From: Amycolatopsis jiangsuensis | Lineage (GTDB): Bacteria; Actinomycetota; Actinomycetes; Mycobacteriales; Pseudonocardiaceae | NCBI RefSeq assembly: GCF_014204865.1 | Contig: NZ_JACHMG010000001.1 | Location: forward strand, 1,550,001-1,614,000 | Reading direction: 5' to 3' | DNA length: 64,000 nt | Shown: piece by piece, positions 50,617-59,913 of the stretch | Numbering within the stretch: position 1 is the stretch's first letter | How the letters are laid out: each line of letters opens with the position of its first letter | Program-made: the position numbers and the translations under genes | The notes under the pieces: model-generated | Databases searched by the model: none | What the model was told of the DNA's origin: nothing | What the model saw: the letters and a program-made list of their open reading frames with translations, nothing else

Positions 50617-51537
50617 CTATGGCCCCGTTTCACCGAGCCGGCCACGAACGTAACGCAGGTCGCCCATGCCCAGGTCTCCGTGCTCCGGAAGCGTGAAACC
50701 GTGGGCAGCGAACAGGTCCCGGACAGTGCTGCCGTCGAGCGACCAGCCGAGTCCGGTCAGATAGGGACCGACTTCGTTGCGCTCACCGAAATAGCGCAGC
50801 CTCGCCGGATCGGTATCGAAACTCTGCTCGCGCCACCGTGCGGAAAGACGCCGCAGTCCTTCCTTCGTCTCGGCCTCGTCGCCCGGCCGCGGGACGGGCT
50901 TGCTTTCGGTGGCGATCCGGCTTCCCGGCGCGCTCAGCTCGGTGACGGTGTCCAGCAGGCGATCCTGCGCTTCGGGCGGCAAGTAGCTCAGCAGGCCCTC
51001 GGCACTCCACGCGGTGGGCCGGGCCGGGTCGAAGCCGGCGGCACGCAGTGCGGCGGGCCAGTCGTCGCGCAGATCGACTCCGACCGCCCGCCGTTCGGCG
51101 GTCGGCGCGGCGCCGTGCTCGGCCAGCGCGCGGGTCTTGAACGCGATGACCTCCGGCTGGTCGAGTTCGTACACCACCGTCCCGGCCGGCCACGGCAGCC
51201 GGTACGCGCGGGAATCCAGTCCGGAGGCCAGGATCACGGCCTGCGTGACTCCCGCGTCCGTCGCGCCGGCGAAGAACTCGTCGTAGAACCTGCCCCGCAC
51301 CTTGGCCAGGTCGATCCACAGCCCGGCGACCAGGTCGCCCGGCGGCGTCTCGCCGGTCGCCAGCCGGGTGAGCAGGTCGATACCGACGGCGCGGACGAGG
51401 GGTTCGGCGAGCGGGTCGGCGAAGAGCGAACGATCCGCGCGGGTCGCGATCGCCCGGACCGCCGCGGACATCGTGGCGGTCGCGCCGACGCCGGAGGCCG
51501 CGTCCCAGGTGTCTCCGTCCCGGCGGGAGGACGTCAT
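50617..51537 (-). CDS. SAM-dependent methyltransferase, TIGR00027/LCMT-like family
   Basis: The 306-residue protein belongs to the leucine carboxyl methyltransferase-like group common in mycobacteria and relatives. AVILASGLDSRAYRLPW is the SAM-binding motif I and VVYELDQPEVIAFK motif II with the ribose-binding Asp. AWSAEGLLSYLP lies at the active-site edge. These enzymes O-methylate small molecules or carboxylates, but few are characterised. It is the last gene of the long minus-strand operon, overlapping the cysteine hydrolase stop by four bases, and converges with the PucR gene. Its substrate is not deducible. Confidence 0.88.
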   Translation of the reverse strand: MTSSRRDGDTWDAASGVGATATMSAAVRAIATRADRSLFADPLAEPLVRAVGIDLLTRLATGETPPGDLVAGLWIDLAKVRGRFYDEFFAGATDAGVTQAVILASGLDSRAYRLPWPAGTVVYELDQPEVIAFKTRALAEHGAAPTAERRAVGVDLRDDWPAALRAAGFDPARPTAWSAEGLLSYLPPEAQDRLLDTVTELSAPGSRIATESKPVPRPGDEAETKEGLRRLSARWREQSFDTDPARLRYFGERNEVGPYLTGLGWSLDGSTVRDLFAAHGFTLPEHGDLGMGDLRYVRGRLGETGP

Positions 51538-52199
51538 CGGGCCGCACCCAGCAGCGTGGCCAGTTCCCCGGTGGTGCCGACCCGGCCGAGGAAGTGCGCG
51601 ACGTCGGTGAGCGCGAAGCGCTGCACCTCCTCGGCGGTGAAAGCTCCCCACCCCGCGTCGGAGAGGCCGACGGTCGCGGTGGCGTCGGACACGAAGTACA
51701 CCGCGAAGTCCCGGAAGAGCGCGTCCCGTGCGGTCGCCTCGCAGCAGGAGTGGGTGGCGACCCCGGTGACGATCACCGAGTCGATCCCGCGGCGGCGCAG
51801 GAAGTTCTCCAGGTCGGTGCCGTAGAACGCGGAATAGCGGCGCTTGACCAGGAACTCGCCGGTGGCCGGGTCGAAGTCGAGGTCCGGGTACAGTGCCACG
51901 CCCCCGGTCCCCTCCACCAGTGCCTTCCCGCTGCCGGTGAGCGGATGCAGGTAGCGCACCATCCCCAGGTCGGCGCCGTCGCGGTGGTGCACCTGCGTGG
52001 TGCACACCACGGGCAGGCCACGGCCGCGGACGAGGCCGATGAGCCGGTTGATCCGCGGGAGCAGGGCCCGCCCGCCGGCGCATTCGTACGGCGCTCCTTC
52101 GGCCAGGAAATCGTTGGTCATATCGATGACCAGCAGCGCCGCGCGCTCGGGGTGAAAGGGCAGTTCCTGATCGGTGCCCGCCAGTACGTGCTTGGTCAT
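51534..52199 (-). CDS. Isochorismatase-like cysteine hydrolase
   Basis: The 221-residue protein has the isochorismatase fold with the amidase triad: LLVIDMTNDF supplies the Asp, LVKRRYSAF the Lys, and TGVATHSCCEATARDA the nucleophile Cys, the second of the pair, preceded by the cis-peptide. Members hydrolyse amides such as N-carbamoylsarcosine, nicotinamide, maleamate or ureidoacrylate. Within a catabolic operon that also has an NCS1 permease and C-C hydrolase-like enzymes, a role on an amide formed after ring opening is plausible, as for maleamate amidase in nicotinate breakdown. It overlaps its neighbours by four bases on each side. Confidence 0.88.
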   Translation of the reverse strand: MTKHVLAGTDQELPFHPERAALLVIDMTNDFLAEGAPYECAGGRALLPRINRLIGLVRGRGLPVVCTTQVHHRDGADLGMVRYLHPLTGSGKALVEGTGGVALYPDLDFDPATGEFLVKRRYSAFYGTDLENFLRRRGIDSVIVTGVATHSCCEATARDALFRDFAVYFVSDATATVGLSDAGWGAFTAEEVQRFALTDVAHFLGRVGTTGELATLLGAAR

Positions 52200-53701
52200 G
52201 CCGCTCCTTCGCTCTCCGCGTCCCACACACCCGGTGGCAGTCCCCGGTCCCGCAACGGCGCCCGGACGAGTTTGAAACTCCCGTTGCGCGGCAGGTCTTT
52301 CTCCACGCTCACGTACCGGGGCACGGCATGCCGGGGCAGCCGGGCCGCGCAGTGCTCGCGGACGGCTCGCGGGTCGAGGGTGTCTCCCGCGGGCACGACC
52401 ACCAGCAGAACCTCGTCCTCGGTGAGCTCCGACGGGACGGCCACCGCGGCGGCGGCCGTGACGCCGGGCATCGACGCGGCCGCCTCCTCCACCCCGGCCG
52501 CGCTGATGTTGATCCCACGGCGCCGGATCACGTCCGCGGACCGGCCTTCGAAGTACAGCCAGCCGTCCTGCACGCGAACCTGGTCGCCGGTACGGAACCA
52601 GCCGTCCTGCCAGGCCGCCTCGGTCGCTTCCGGCTCGCCGAGGTAGTGGGTGAAGGTCAGGTCCGGGTGCCGGGGACGGACGAGCAGTTCGCCGTCCACA
52701 GTGCGGACTTCGTACTCCGGCACCGGCCGGCCCGCCGCTCCGGGGCGCAGCTCGCCGGCCGGCGTGGTCGCCACGTCCCCGAGCTCGGTGCACGCGTAGG
52801 CCTGCAGCAACCGGACGCCGAACCGCTCGGCCATCTCGTGCACGAGCCAGGCCGGCGCCGGACCGCCGTAGGCGCGCCGGACCGGATGGGGCCTGCCGTC
52901 CGGGGGACGGCGCAGCAGCAGCACGCACACCGCGCCCATGAAGTTGAACGCCGTGACGCCCTCGGCGCGTGCCACCTCCCAGAAGCGCGACGCGGAGAAC
53001 CCCCGGTCCACGACCAGCACCGCGCCGCCCAAGACCGCGGGCAGGAACGCCGCGTGCCGGGCGTTGATGTGCTGCCAGGGAAAGAAGTTGTAGAGCACGT
53101 CCGAACCGTCGTAGCGCATCGCCCGCTGGACCCGCCGCGCCTGGCCGAGCGCCGCGCCGTTCGGCAGGACCGCGCCCTTCGGCTTGCCGGTGGTGCCCGA
53201 GGTCGTCATCACCAGCGCCGGGCTGCCGTCCGAGGGCACGAACGAGGGCAGCCTGCCGCCATCGGCGGCCAGCTCGGCCAACGCGATTCCGCCCGGCCCG
53301 TCGGTGACCACAGTGGACCCGGTGGACCCGGCGAGCCCGCCGAGATGTGGTTCACCGCGCAGCCGGGCGGAGTCGGCGACCGTGGCGACGCAGCCGCCGG
53401 ACTTCGCCAGGCGCCGCGCCCACCCCGCGTCCAGCTCGGGCGGCAGCGGGAGTTCGACGGCGCCCAGCATCGACAGCGCGGTGGTCAGCGCGACCGCCTC
53501 CGGTCCGTTGCGCAGCGCAGTCGCGACCAGATCACCCGGGCCGGCCAGCGAAGCCAGCCCCCGTGCGAGCGCGCCCGCGCGCTCGGCGAGGCCGGCTGCG
53601 GTCCACCCGCGTTCACCCGCCAGCCGGACCAGCTCACCGTCCGGCGCGGCCTCGGCTCGCGCCAGCACGGCCTCGGCGAAGGAACGGACGCGCTCGGCCA
53701 T
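52196..53701 (-). CDS. AMP-dependent acyl-CoA synthetase/ligase
   Basis: The 501-residue adenylate-forming enzyme has MTTSGTTGKPKGAVL (P-loop), AYACTELGD for the A5 motif, and WFRTGDQVRVQDGWLYFEGRSADVIRRRG, where the TGD and the GRSADVI hinge are typical. NGSFKLVR near the C-terminus carries the catalytic Lys. Lack of the FAAL insertion points to a CoA ligase. It would activate an acid, perhaps an aromatic or short-chain product of the upstream enzymes. The start shares one base with the stop of the acyl-CoA-dehydrogenase-like gene. Substrate is unknown. Confidence 0.88.
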   Translation of the reverse strand: MAERVRSFAEAVLARAEAAPDGELVRLAGERGWTAAGLAERAGALARGLASLAGPGDLVATALRNGPEAVALTTALSMLGAVELPLPPELDAGWARRLAKSGGCVATVADSARLRGEPHLGGLAGSTGSTVVTDGPGGIALAELAADGGRLPSFVPSDGSPALVMTTSGTTGKPKGAVLPNGAALGQARRVQRAMRYDGSDVLYNFFPWQHINARHAAFLPAVLGGAVLVVDRGFSASRFWEVARAEGVTAFNFMGAVCVLLLRRPPDGRPHPVRRAYGGPAPAWLVHEMAERFGVRLLQAYACTELGDVATTPAGELRPGAAGRPVPEYEVRTVDGELLVRPRHPDLTFTHYLGEPEATEAAWQDGWFRTGDQVRVQDGWLYFEGRSADVIRRRGINISAAGVEEAAASMPGVTAAAAVAVPSELTEDEVLLVVVPAGDTLDPRAVREHCAARLPRHAVPRYVSVEKDLPRNGSFKLVRAPLRDRGLPPGVWDAESEGAA

Positions 53702-54816
53702 CAGCGGAAGGCGGGCACGGTCGGTGGTTGTCCCATGAAGACGGCGCCCGCCGCGTCGTACATCGCCAGGCTCAGGAAGGCGTGCGACTGCGGCACCTTG
53801 GCGTCGGCCACGAGCCGGCGCAGCGGATGCTCGTTGAAGATCACCGCGGTGCCGGAGACCGACACGACCCGATCCACGACCTCCGACGCCGTACGCGCCA
53901 GATGCGCCGCCGAAAGCCGCAGGTGCGCGTTCTCGCGATCGCTCACCCCGGCGCCGTCCAGGATGCTCTGCCACGCTTCCTCGGCCGCTTCGTAGAAATA
54001 GGCGCGCGCCGAGCGCAACGAGGCCTCGGCTTCGGCGATCGCCGCACGGTAGTAGGCACGGTCGGCGAGCTTCGGTGCGCCGGTGATGCTCGCACGCCCG
54101 CTGCCGACCTCCTCGGCGAAGTCGAGCACAGCACGCGCGACGCCGGCGGAGACCACCGACAGCGACTGGGCCGCGTAGGTGATCGCCGGGTACTGGTACA
54201 GCGGCTCGTCGAGCAGGGGCGCGCCGCCGCGCACGAAGGTCCACTCCCGCGGCACCTCGACGTCCTTCACCACCAGGTCGAACGACCCCGTACCGCGCAT
54301 CCCCTCGACGTCCCAGTCCTGGACGATCTCGACGTCCTCCGGCCGCAGCAGCGCGCCCCGCGGCTTGCCGGCGGAAGCGTCGTCCCCGGGGATGCCGACG
54401 CAGATGATGTCCGCGGCCATGCTGCCGCTGGCGAACTTCCACCGGCCGCTGACCCGGTAGCCGCGCTCGGTCGGGACGGCGTCCTGCACCGGGAACAGCG
54501 CGCCGGCGAACACCACGTCCGGCCCGCCCGCGAACATCTTCGCCTGCGACTCCAGCGGCAGGGAGCCGAGGTAGACCAGCTGGGAGCCGAAACTGGCCAC
54601 CCAGCCCGTCGAACCGTCGACCGCCGAGATCCGCTCGATCATCCGCAGGAACCGCGCCGGCGGCATCGGGTCCCCGCCGAACCGGACGGGGGTGGAGGCC
54701 CGGTAGACGCCGAGCGGTTTGAGCTTCTCGACGAAGTCGCGCGGCACGTACCGCTGCCGGCCGAACTCGTCCTTCCGCTCGGCCAGCTCGGCGAGCACCT
54801 CTTCGAACTTTCCCAC
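53701..54816 (-). CDS. Acyl-CoA dehydrogenase-fold flavoenzyme (HsaA/HpaB-like monooxygenase group)
   Basis: The 371-residue protein has the acyl-CoA dehydrogenase fold. VDGSTGWVASFGSQ lies in the N-terminal helical part, YRVSGRWKFASGSMAADIICVG in the beta domain (SGRWKFASG is diagnostic), and FNEHPLRRLVADAK in the C-terminal bundle. The catalytic Glu of true dehydrogenases is not evident, and the pattern is closer to the class D flavin monooxygenases such as HsaA or DszC-like enzymes, which use reduced flavin from a partner. It would hydroxylate an aromatic or heterocyclic substrate. No flavin reductase is in the operon. It starts 13 bases after the degenerate alpha/beta hydrolase gene. Confidence 0.8.
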   Translation of the reverse strand: MGKFEEVLAELAERKDEFGRQRYVPRDFVEKLKPLGVYRASTPVRFGGDPMPPARFLRMIERISAVDGSTGWVASFGSQLVYLGSLPLESQAKMFAGGPDVVFAGALFPVQDAVPTERGYRVSGRWKFASGSMAADIICVGIPGDDASAGKPRGALLRPEDVEIVQDWDVEGMRGTGSFDLVVKDVEVPREWTFVRGGAPLLDEPLYQYPAITYAAQSLSVVSAGVARAVLDFAEEVGSGRASITGAPKLADRAYYRAAIAEAEASLRSARAYFYEAAEEAWQSILDGAGVSDRENAHLRLSAAHLARTASEVVDRVVSVSGTAVIFNEHPLRRLVADAKVPQSHAFLSLAMYDAAGAVFMGQPPTVPAFR

Positions 54817-54829
54817 CGTTTCTCCTCGT

Positions 54830-55633
54830 TCAGTCGCGCAGAAAGGGCAGCACCGCGGCGGCGACCTGCTCCGGGCACTGCTCCATCAACGGAACCATGC
54901 CGCCGGCAACCGTCGTCACCCGGCGGTGGCCCGCGTGCACCAGCCGCCGTTCGAGCCGGGGCAGATCGGGCAGCGCGAACGGGTCCGCCTCGCCGCCGAT
55001 CAGCAGGACCGGCGCCCTGACCAGCCCGATCCGCTCCTCCATCCGGTAGCGCACGCAGGCGCGGTGCCCCTCGGCGGGGTCGACGCCGGGGGCGAGCGCG
55101 TCGTGCAGGAAGCGGTCGCGCAGGTCCGCGCGCCCGGGTGGGTAGTACGGGCGCCGAATGCCCCACATTTCGACCAGGTGCTGCCCGTCCTCGGTGGGTG
55201 CGACCTCGTCCACGGTGGTCCGGCCGGCGTGCGCGGCCCGGTACTCCGGTCCCGTCCACGGGGTGGAGGACAGGACCAACGACCGCACGCGTTCCGGGAT
55301 CCGGGCGGCCAGCTCGATCCCGACCGCTCCCCCGGTGTGGTGGCCGAGCACCGCCACCTCCGCCAGTCCCAGCGCGTCGAGGAAGGCCAGCACCCCACCG
55401 GCGAACGCCTCGATGGTCTGCGGCGCGGGTAACCGGACACTCTGCCCGAAACCGGGCATGTCGAGGGCGAGTACGCGATGTTCGGCCGCCAGCAGCGGCT
55501 GCAGTTCGCGGAACTCGTCGTGCGAACGCGGGGTCTGGTGCAGCAGCACCAGGACCGGGCCGCTGCCCGCCTCCGCGTAGTGCACCTGGCCCAGCGAGGT
55601 GTCGGCATAGGCCTTGCGGACGCAGTCAGTCAT
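54830..55633 (-). CDS. Alpha/beta hydrolase-fold protein with degenerate catalytic triad
   Basis: The 267-residue protein clearly has the fold: VLVLLHQTPRSHDEF contains the oxyanion HQ, followed by DMPGFGQS and a nucleophile elbow AVLGHHTGGAVG. At the nucleophile position, GxSxG has become GHHTG, so the Ser is replaced by His. The usual C-terminal GGH is GGMVPLMEQ, so the catalytic His is Met. The acid strand GGEADPF keeps its Asp. A non-hydrolytic role, or catalysis by other residues, has to be considered. It overlaps the NCS1 permease start region by eight bases. Confidence 0.82.
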   Translation of the reverse strand: MTDCVRKAYADTSLGQVHYAEAGSGPVLVLLHQTPRSHDEFRELQPLLAAEHRVLALDMPGFGQSVRLPAPQTIEAFAGGVLAFLDALGLAEVAVLGHHTGGAVGIELAARIPERVRSLVLSSTPWTGPEYRAAHAGRTTVDEVAPTEDGQHLVEMWGIRRPYYPPGRADLRDRFLHDALAPGVDPAEGHRACVRYRMEERIGLVRAPVLLIGGEADPFALPDLPRLERRLVHAGHRRVTTVAGGMVPLMEQCPEQVAAAVLPFLRD

Positions 55634-57047
55634 GGGACACCGTCTTCGGCTTGAGCACAGACGTCCGTGCGAGCGGATACAGGACGAGGCAGAGCACAGT
55701 GGCGCTCAGGAAGCCGAACGGGAACACTCCGGTCTCCGAGAGCACGTACGACACCAGCGAGGCGGTGGCCACCGTCACGACACCGGCCCAGTTCACCGGT
55801 TCGACCAGGTCACGGCTTCGCCGCTCGCGTCGGGCCACGACGTAGTAGTCCGCGATCGCGGTCGCGATGATGCCCATCATGATCATGCCGAGCACGCTGA
55901 TGAACCCGGACAGGTGCGAGAACACCCCGGCGGCGATCAGCAGCAGGCACACCGCGTTCGCGACGAGGATCATCACGAACCGGTTCGGGGTGCGGCCGGT
56001 CAGCACGTGCCACAGGTTCGCCAGCGCCAGCGACCCGGAGTAGACGTTGAGCACCTGGACCTTCGCCTGCGCGACGTACATCAGCACGAAGCCGACCACG
56101 CCGGACACGATCACGAAGTAGGCGCCGGTGTTCGTGGTCGCCAGCGCCGCCGCGGCGGCCGCCGCTCCCCCGGGACTGGCCTGCCCGTGCGCGACCAGGT
56201 AGTCACCGGCCAGGCTGCTGCCGCCGGTGAGCACGAGGACGCCGAGCGCGATGCCGACGAGGTCGAGCATGATCACCCCGACCAGGTTCACCCCGCCCAC
56301 CGACGCGCGGCTGCGCGCGTAGCGGGTGTAGTCGGCGTTGACCAGGATCAGTGCCGCGCCCTGGCCGCCGAGGATGCCGATCACCTCGAAGAACCTCGAC
56401 GTGCCCGAGCCCGCGGTCACGGTCGCGGCCTTGGCGAACGCCTCGCCGAGAGTCACCTGCGAGGTGTCGTAGATGCGGAACACCATATAGGCCAGCAGGA
56501 GCAGGAACACGATCACCAGCGCCGAGGACGTTCGGGTGACGACCTTGATCCCGAACATCGACAGCACGATCCACGCCGCGGTGAGCACCCCGTAGACGAG
56601 CAGGCGCGTGCCGATGCTGTCCTCCCAGCCCAGCGCGAACAGGGTTCCGTTGTAGAGCAGCACGTTCTCGCTCGCACAGAAGCCGATGATCATGATCGCG
56701 AAGGCCAGCGACGACAGCGCCGAGCCCCGCACCCCGAGGCCGTGGAAACGGGGCAGCACGGTGCCGGAAAGGCCCTCGACCCGCGCGATGTTGCCGAACA
56801 GCCAGCCGATCGCGAGCACGAACGCAGCCACGAGGACACCGGCGAGCAGGCCCGCAGCCGAGCCGACGAGCGCGGTGATCGTGCCCGCCAGGGTCAGCTG
56901 CAGCAGCGAGGTGGCCACGCCCGCGGGCAGCCAGGACAGGTACCAGCCGGACTTGCGTTCGTGGGCGGGGACCGGGGTGAGCGAGTTGTCGTCGATGGCG
57001 TGGCGGACGCCGTCGGCCTGCGCTTCGGGTTTCGTCTGGTCCAGCAA
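55626..57047 (-). CDS. NCS1-type (CodB/cytosine permease-like) transporter
   Basis: The 473-residue membrane protein has about twelve helices with NCS1/PucI-CodB features: SGWYLSWLPAGVATSLLQL at helix 1, a conserved GLSGTVLPRFHGLGVRGSALSS (SGTVLPRFHGLGVRGS is typical), and ILVNADYTRYARS near helix 6, a family hallmark. It should import a nucleobase-like or related nitrogen heterocycle with a cation. Its place in the operon between the GMC oxidase and an alpha/beta hydrolase suggests that the pathway substrate is such a compound. This is the third NCS1-family transporter in the window. Confidence 0.88.
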   Translation of the reverse strand: MLDQTKPEAQADGVRHAIDDNSLTPVPAHERKSGWYLSWLPAGVATSLLQLTLAGTITALVGSAAGLLAGVLVAAFVLAIGWLFGNIARVEGLSGTVLPRFHGLGVRGSALSSLAFAIMIIGFCASENVLLYNGTLFALGWEDSIGTRLLVYGVLTAAWIVLSMFGIKVVTRTSSALVIVFLLLLAYMVFRIYDTSQVTLGEAFAKAATVTAGSGTSRFFEVIGILGGQGAALILVNADYTRYARSRASVGGVNLVGVIMLDLVGIALGVLVLTGGSSLAGDYLVAHGQASPGGAAAAAAALATTNTGAYFVIVSGVVGFVLMYVAQAKVQVLNVYSGSLALANLWHVLTGRTPNRFVMILVANAVCLLLIAAGVFSHLSGFISVLGMIMMGIIATAIADYYVVARRERRSRDLVEPVNWAGVVTVATASLVSYVLSETGVFPFGFLSATVLCLVLYPLARTSVLKPKTVSHD

Positions 57048-57093
57048 GGCAGTTCCTCCGGGGCTGAAGGCGGGGGCGAAGACGGCGGCGTTC

Positions 57094-59049
57094 TCACCCG
57101 CCCACGGACGGCGCGGGAGCGCGCACCGAGGCGACGAGCGCGGCGGCGGTGCGTTCGGCGAGTGCCATGACCGTGATCATCGGATTGACGCCGGGGGCGG
57201 TGGGCAGTGCGGAGGCATCGCCGATCCACACCCCGGCGATGTCGTGCAGCTGACCGCGACCGTCCGCGACCGAGGCCGACGGATCGGCGCCGAGCCGGCA
57301 GGACCCCATCTGGTGCGCGGAGAACGCGGTGTGCTCGGCGGCCGGCGCATGGGCGAGGCGGGCGAGGTAGGCGTCGAAGTCCTCACCGCGGCGCCAGCTG
57401 TGGTCGTTCCAGTGGAAGGTGAAGATCTCGCGGGCGCCCGCGGCGCGGTGCATGCGCGCGAGTTCGGTGTGGGCGCGGCGGGCGACGCGCAGGTCGTACT
57501 CGTCGTCGAGGTCCCAGCGGATCGCCGCCCGGCCCTCGCGGTCGAGGTACACCTCGCCGCTGCCGTGGTCGTGCGCGACGCCGTGCCAGGTCGCGAAGCA
57601 CGGCAGGTCCCGCAGCGTCCGCCGGTGCTCGGCGGGGCCGCGGAACGGGGTCTGACCCGCCCAGGTCAGCGGGTTGAGCGTCAGGCTCTCGACGAGGAAT
57701 CCGGTCCCGTCCTCGCAGTGGGCGAGGTCGAAGCTGACCGCGGACTGGATCTGCCCGCTCCACGCCTCGACCGGCTGGTCGTAGACGCCGGTGACGATCC
57801 ACGCGGGATGCAGCCGCAGGTTCTTCCCCACGGCAGGACCACCGATGCCGGACCGCAGCAGCACCGCGGGAGACTCGACCCCGCCGGCGGCGACCACGAC
57901 GGTCCGCGCGGCGATGCGGACCGGCTTGCCTCCCCGCGTGGCAAGAACTCCGCTCGCGTGGCCTTCGTGGGTGCTGATCCGGTCCACCGTGCAGTCGGTG
58001 ACGATCCGCGCGCCCGCGTCCACCGCGCTCTGCAGGTAGGTGTGCAGTACCGAGGACTTGTTGCCGCTGCGGCATCCGGCGTTGCAGAAGCCGCAGTACG
58101 CCGGTTCATCGGTGAGTTTCGCGTTGCGGGGCAACGCATGGTGGGCGTAGCCGAGCGCGGCGAGTCCGGTGATCATGGCGCGGGTGTTCGCGTTGTGGAC
58201 GGTGGCGTCGGTGGTGACACCGAGGGCTTCCCAGACCAGATCGGTGTACTGGTCGAACTCCGGACCGTCGAGCCCGGACAGGCCTTCGGCCGCCCACTGC
58301 TCGCGGATCGCCGCCGGCGTGCGGAGGCAGACCATGGAGTTGATGAGGGTGCCGCCGCCGAGCACCGAACCGGCGAGCACGCCGACACTGCCGCTGTCGG
58401 AGTACAGGGCGCCGCCGCGGAGGAACATCTCGCCGGCATGGGAGTCGATCTGGTCGAAATCGGTTTCGTCACGGCGCGGTCCGGCTTCCACGATCACCAC
58501 CGAAAGCCCTGCCTGGGCGGCCCGTGCGGCGATCACCGCACCCCCGGCGCCCGAGCCGATCACGCACACGTCCGCGGCCAGTTCACCGTCCAGCGCGGTC
58601 ACCGTGATCCGCCCCGGCGCCCGGGCGATCTCCAGCGCGGGCGGGCCGGGGTAACCGATGACGGGCCAGACCGGGTTGCGGCCCTGCTCGTCCACCGCAC
58701 CGACGAAAGTGCCGAACGTCATCGCCCGCAGCTGCCGGACACCCAGCCGCAGCACGGCGCTGTGCTCGGCGGCGGTGGCCAGGGCGCGCACCCGCTCGTC
58801 GAGACCGAGGCCGGCGAACCCCTGTGCCGTCAGGTGTTCGAGGACAGCGCGGACCGCGTCCCGCAGGTTCGCTGTCAGCCCCGCGAGACCGGCACGCACG
58901 GTGTGCTCAATTCCTCTGACGAGCGCGCCGTCGCGGTAGAACTGCGCGAGCGCGGCGCCCGCCGCGTCCGGAGGTGGCAGTGACGGCAGGAACGCGTCGC
59001 ACACCGCCGAAAGAGTCTTCGTGGTGTCCGGGCCTTGTGGTTCGCTCAC
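57094..59049 (-). CDS. GMC-family FAD oxidoreductase with N-terminal gluconate-dehydrogenase-subunit-3-like domain
   Basis: The 651-residue protein begins with a helical region of about 150 residues resembling gluconate 2-dehydrogenase subunit 3. The FAD domain follows: CVIGSGAGGAVIAARAAQAG, then EAGPR and GSVLGGGTLINSM. CGFCNAGCRSGNKSS is the cysteine-rich segment seen in long-chain alcohol oxidases. The C-terminal SAHQMGSCRLG and GVNPMITVM supply the catalytic His and Asn. It oxidises an alcohol to aldehyde or ketone, with FAD as cofactor. The domain pairing resembles fatty-alcohol and choline-like oxidases. It lies 90 bp downstream of the IclR gene, with no clear promoter. Confidence 0.88.
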   Translation of the reverse strand: MSEPQGPDTTKTLSAVCDAFLPSLPPPDAAGAALAQFYRDGALVRGIEHTVRAGLAGLTANLRDAVRAVLEHLTAQGFAGLGLDERVRALATAAEHSAVLRLGVRQLRAMTFGTFVGAVDEQGRNPVWPVIGYPGPPALEIARAPGRITVTALDGELAADVCVIGSGAGGAVIAARAAQAGLSVVIVEAGPRRDETDFDQIDSHAGEMFLRGGALYSDSGSVGVLAGSVLGGGTLINSMVCLRTPAAIREQWAAEGLSGLDGPEFDQYTDLVWEALGVTTDATVHNANTRAMITGLAALGYAHHALPRNAKLTDEPAYCGFCNAGCRSGNKSSVLHTYLQSAVDAGARIVTDCTVDRISTHEGHASGVLATRGGKPVRIAARTVVVAAGGVESPAVLLRSGIGGPAVGKNLRLHPAWIVTGVYDQPVEAWSGQIQSAVSFDLAHCEDGTGFLVESLTLNPLTWAGQTPFRGPAEHRRTLRDLPCFATWHGVAHDHGSGEVYLDREGRAAIRWDLDDEYDLRVARRAHTELARMHRAAGAREIFTFHWNDHSWRRGEDFDAYLARLAHAPAAEHTAFSAHQMGSCRLGADPSASVADGRGQLHDIAGVWIGDASALPTAPGVNPMITVMALAERTAAALVASVRAPAPSVGG

Positions 59050-59139
59050 GTGGTCCCCTTCCAGCGGCCGGCTGCCCGTGGACAGTTCTCCGGAAGCAGC
59101 TCCGGGACAACGCGTCGGTCCGGTGAGCGAAACCTGCGC

Positions 59140-59913
59140 TCATTCACTCGCCAGCGTCGTCGTGATCCGCCGGGCGACCATGCCGAGCAGTCCCGCGAAC
59201 TTCGGCACGTCCCCGCGGACCAGCGGAGCCGTCACCGCCAGTGCCCCGGCCGTGGCCCCGGTCGAGCCCAGCAGCGGGACCGCGACACTCAGGTAGCCGA
59301 GGCGTGTCTGCTCGTGCTCGGCCGCGTAGCCGAGGTCGCGCGCACGGGCGAGCTCCTGCAGCAACAGCCCCGGGGTCGCCACGGTGCGCGGTGTCCGGCG
59401 TTCCAGCGGCAGCGCGACGACTTCGTCGACCAGCGCGCGCGTGCCGAACGCGAGCAGGATCTTCCCGGTCGCGGTGCAGTGCAACGGCATCCGGCCCGCG
59501 ATCCGGGACGGCCTGCGCACCTGGTGGTGCCCGGAGATCTTTTCCAGGTAGAGCAGCTCGATCCCGTCGAGCACGGCGAGGTGCACCGTTTCGCCGGTCG
59601 CGTGGTGGAGGTCCTCCATGTACGGCCGCGCGGCGTCGCGGAGGATTCGCTGCCGGGGCACGCGCTGGCCGATCTCGAACAGCCGCATCCCGAGCCGGTA
59701 CTGCGCGCCACGCCGTTCCAGCACACCCCAGCCCAGCAGCTCCTGCGCCAGGCGGTGCACCGACGCCTTGGCCACCCCGGAGCGCCGCGACAGCTGCGAA
59801 AGGCTCAGGTGCTCGTCGTCCGGTCCGAAGGCCTCCAGGATGCGCTGCACCTTGCCCAGCACGCTGTTCACGTCCCCCGCGTGCGACCCGGGCACCGGCA
59901 GCGCGCTGCTCAC
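59140..59913 (-). CDS. IclR family transcriptional regulator
   Basis: The 257-residue protein has an N-terminal winged helix (about residues 15-75; LSLSQLSRRSGVAKASVHRLAQEL, with the recognition helix KASVHRLA). The IclR GAF-like effector domain includes HCTATGKILLAFG, a strong family signature, and LGYLSVAVPLLGSTGATAGAL. IclR proteins control catabolic operons for aromatic and short organic acids, usually the operon they lie in. Here the gene is embedded in the operon, overlapping the quinone oxidoreductase gene by four bases, so it would be autoregulated with its targets. The inducer is not deducible. Confidence 0.92.
   Translation of the reverse strand: MSSALPVPGSHAGDVNSVLGKVQRILEAFGPDDEHLSLSQLSRRSGVAKASVHRLAQELLGWGVLERRGAQYRLGMRLFEIGQRVPRQRILRDAARPYMEDLHHATGETVHLAVLDGIELLYLEKISGHHQVRRPSRIAGRMPLHCTATGKILLAFGTRALVDEVVALPLERRTPRTVATPGLLLQELARARDLGYAAEHEQTRLGYLSVAVPLLGSTGATAGALAVTAPLVRGDVPKFAGLLGMVARRITTTLASE

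Noticed and set aside
2128..53315. Recurring word CACAGTG/CACTGTG in many genes (for example 2128, 7538, 33871, 44077, 52696, 53308)
   Set aside because: About ten copies were noticed, and a rough estimate from base composition predicts around six in 64 kb. The excess is too small to claim.
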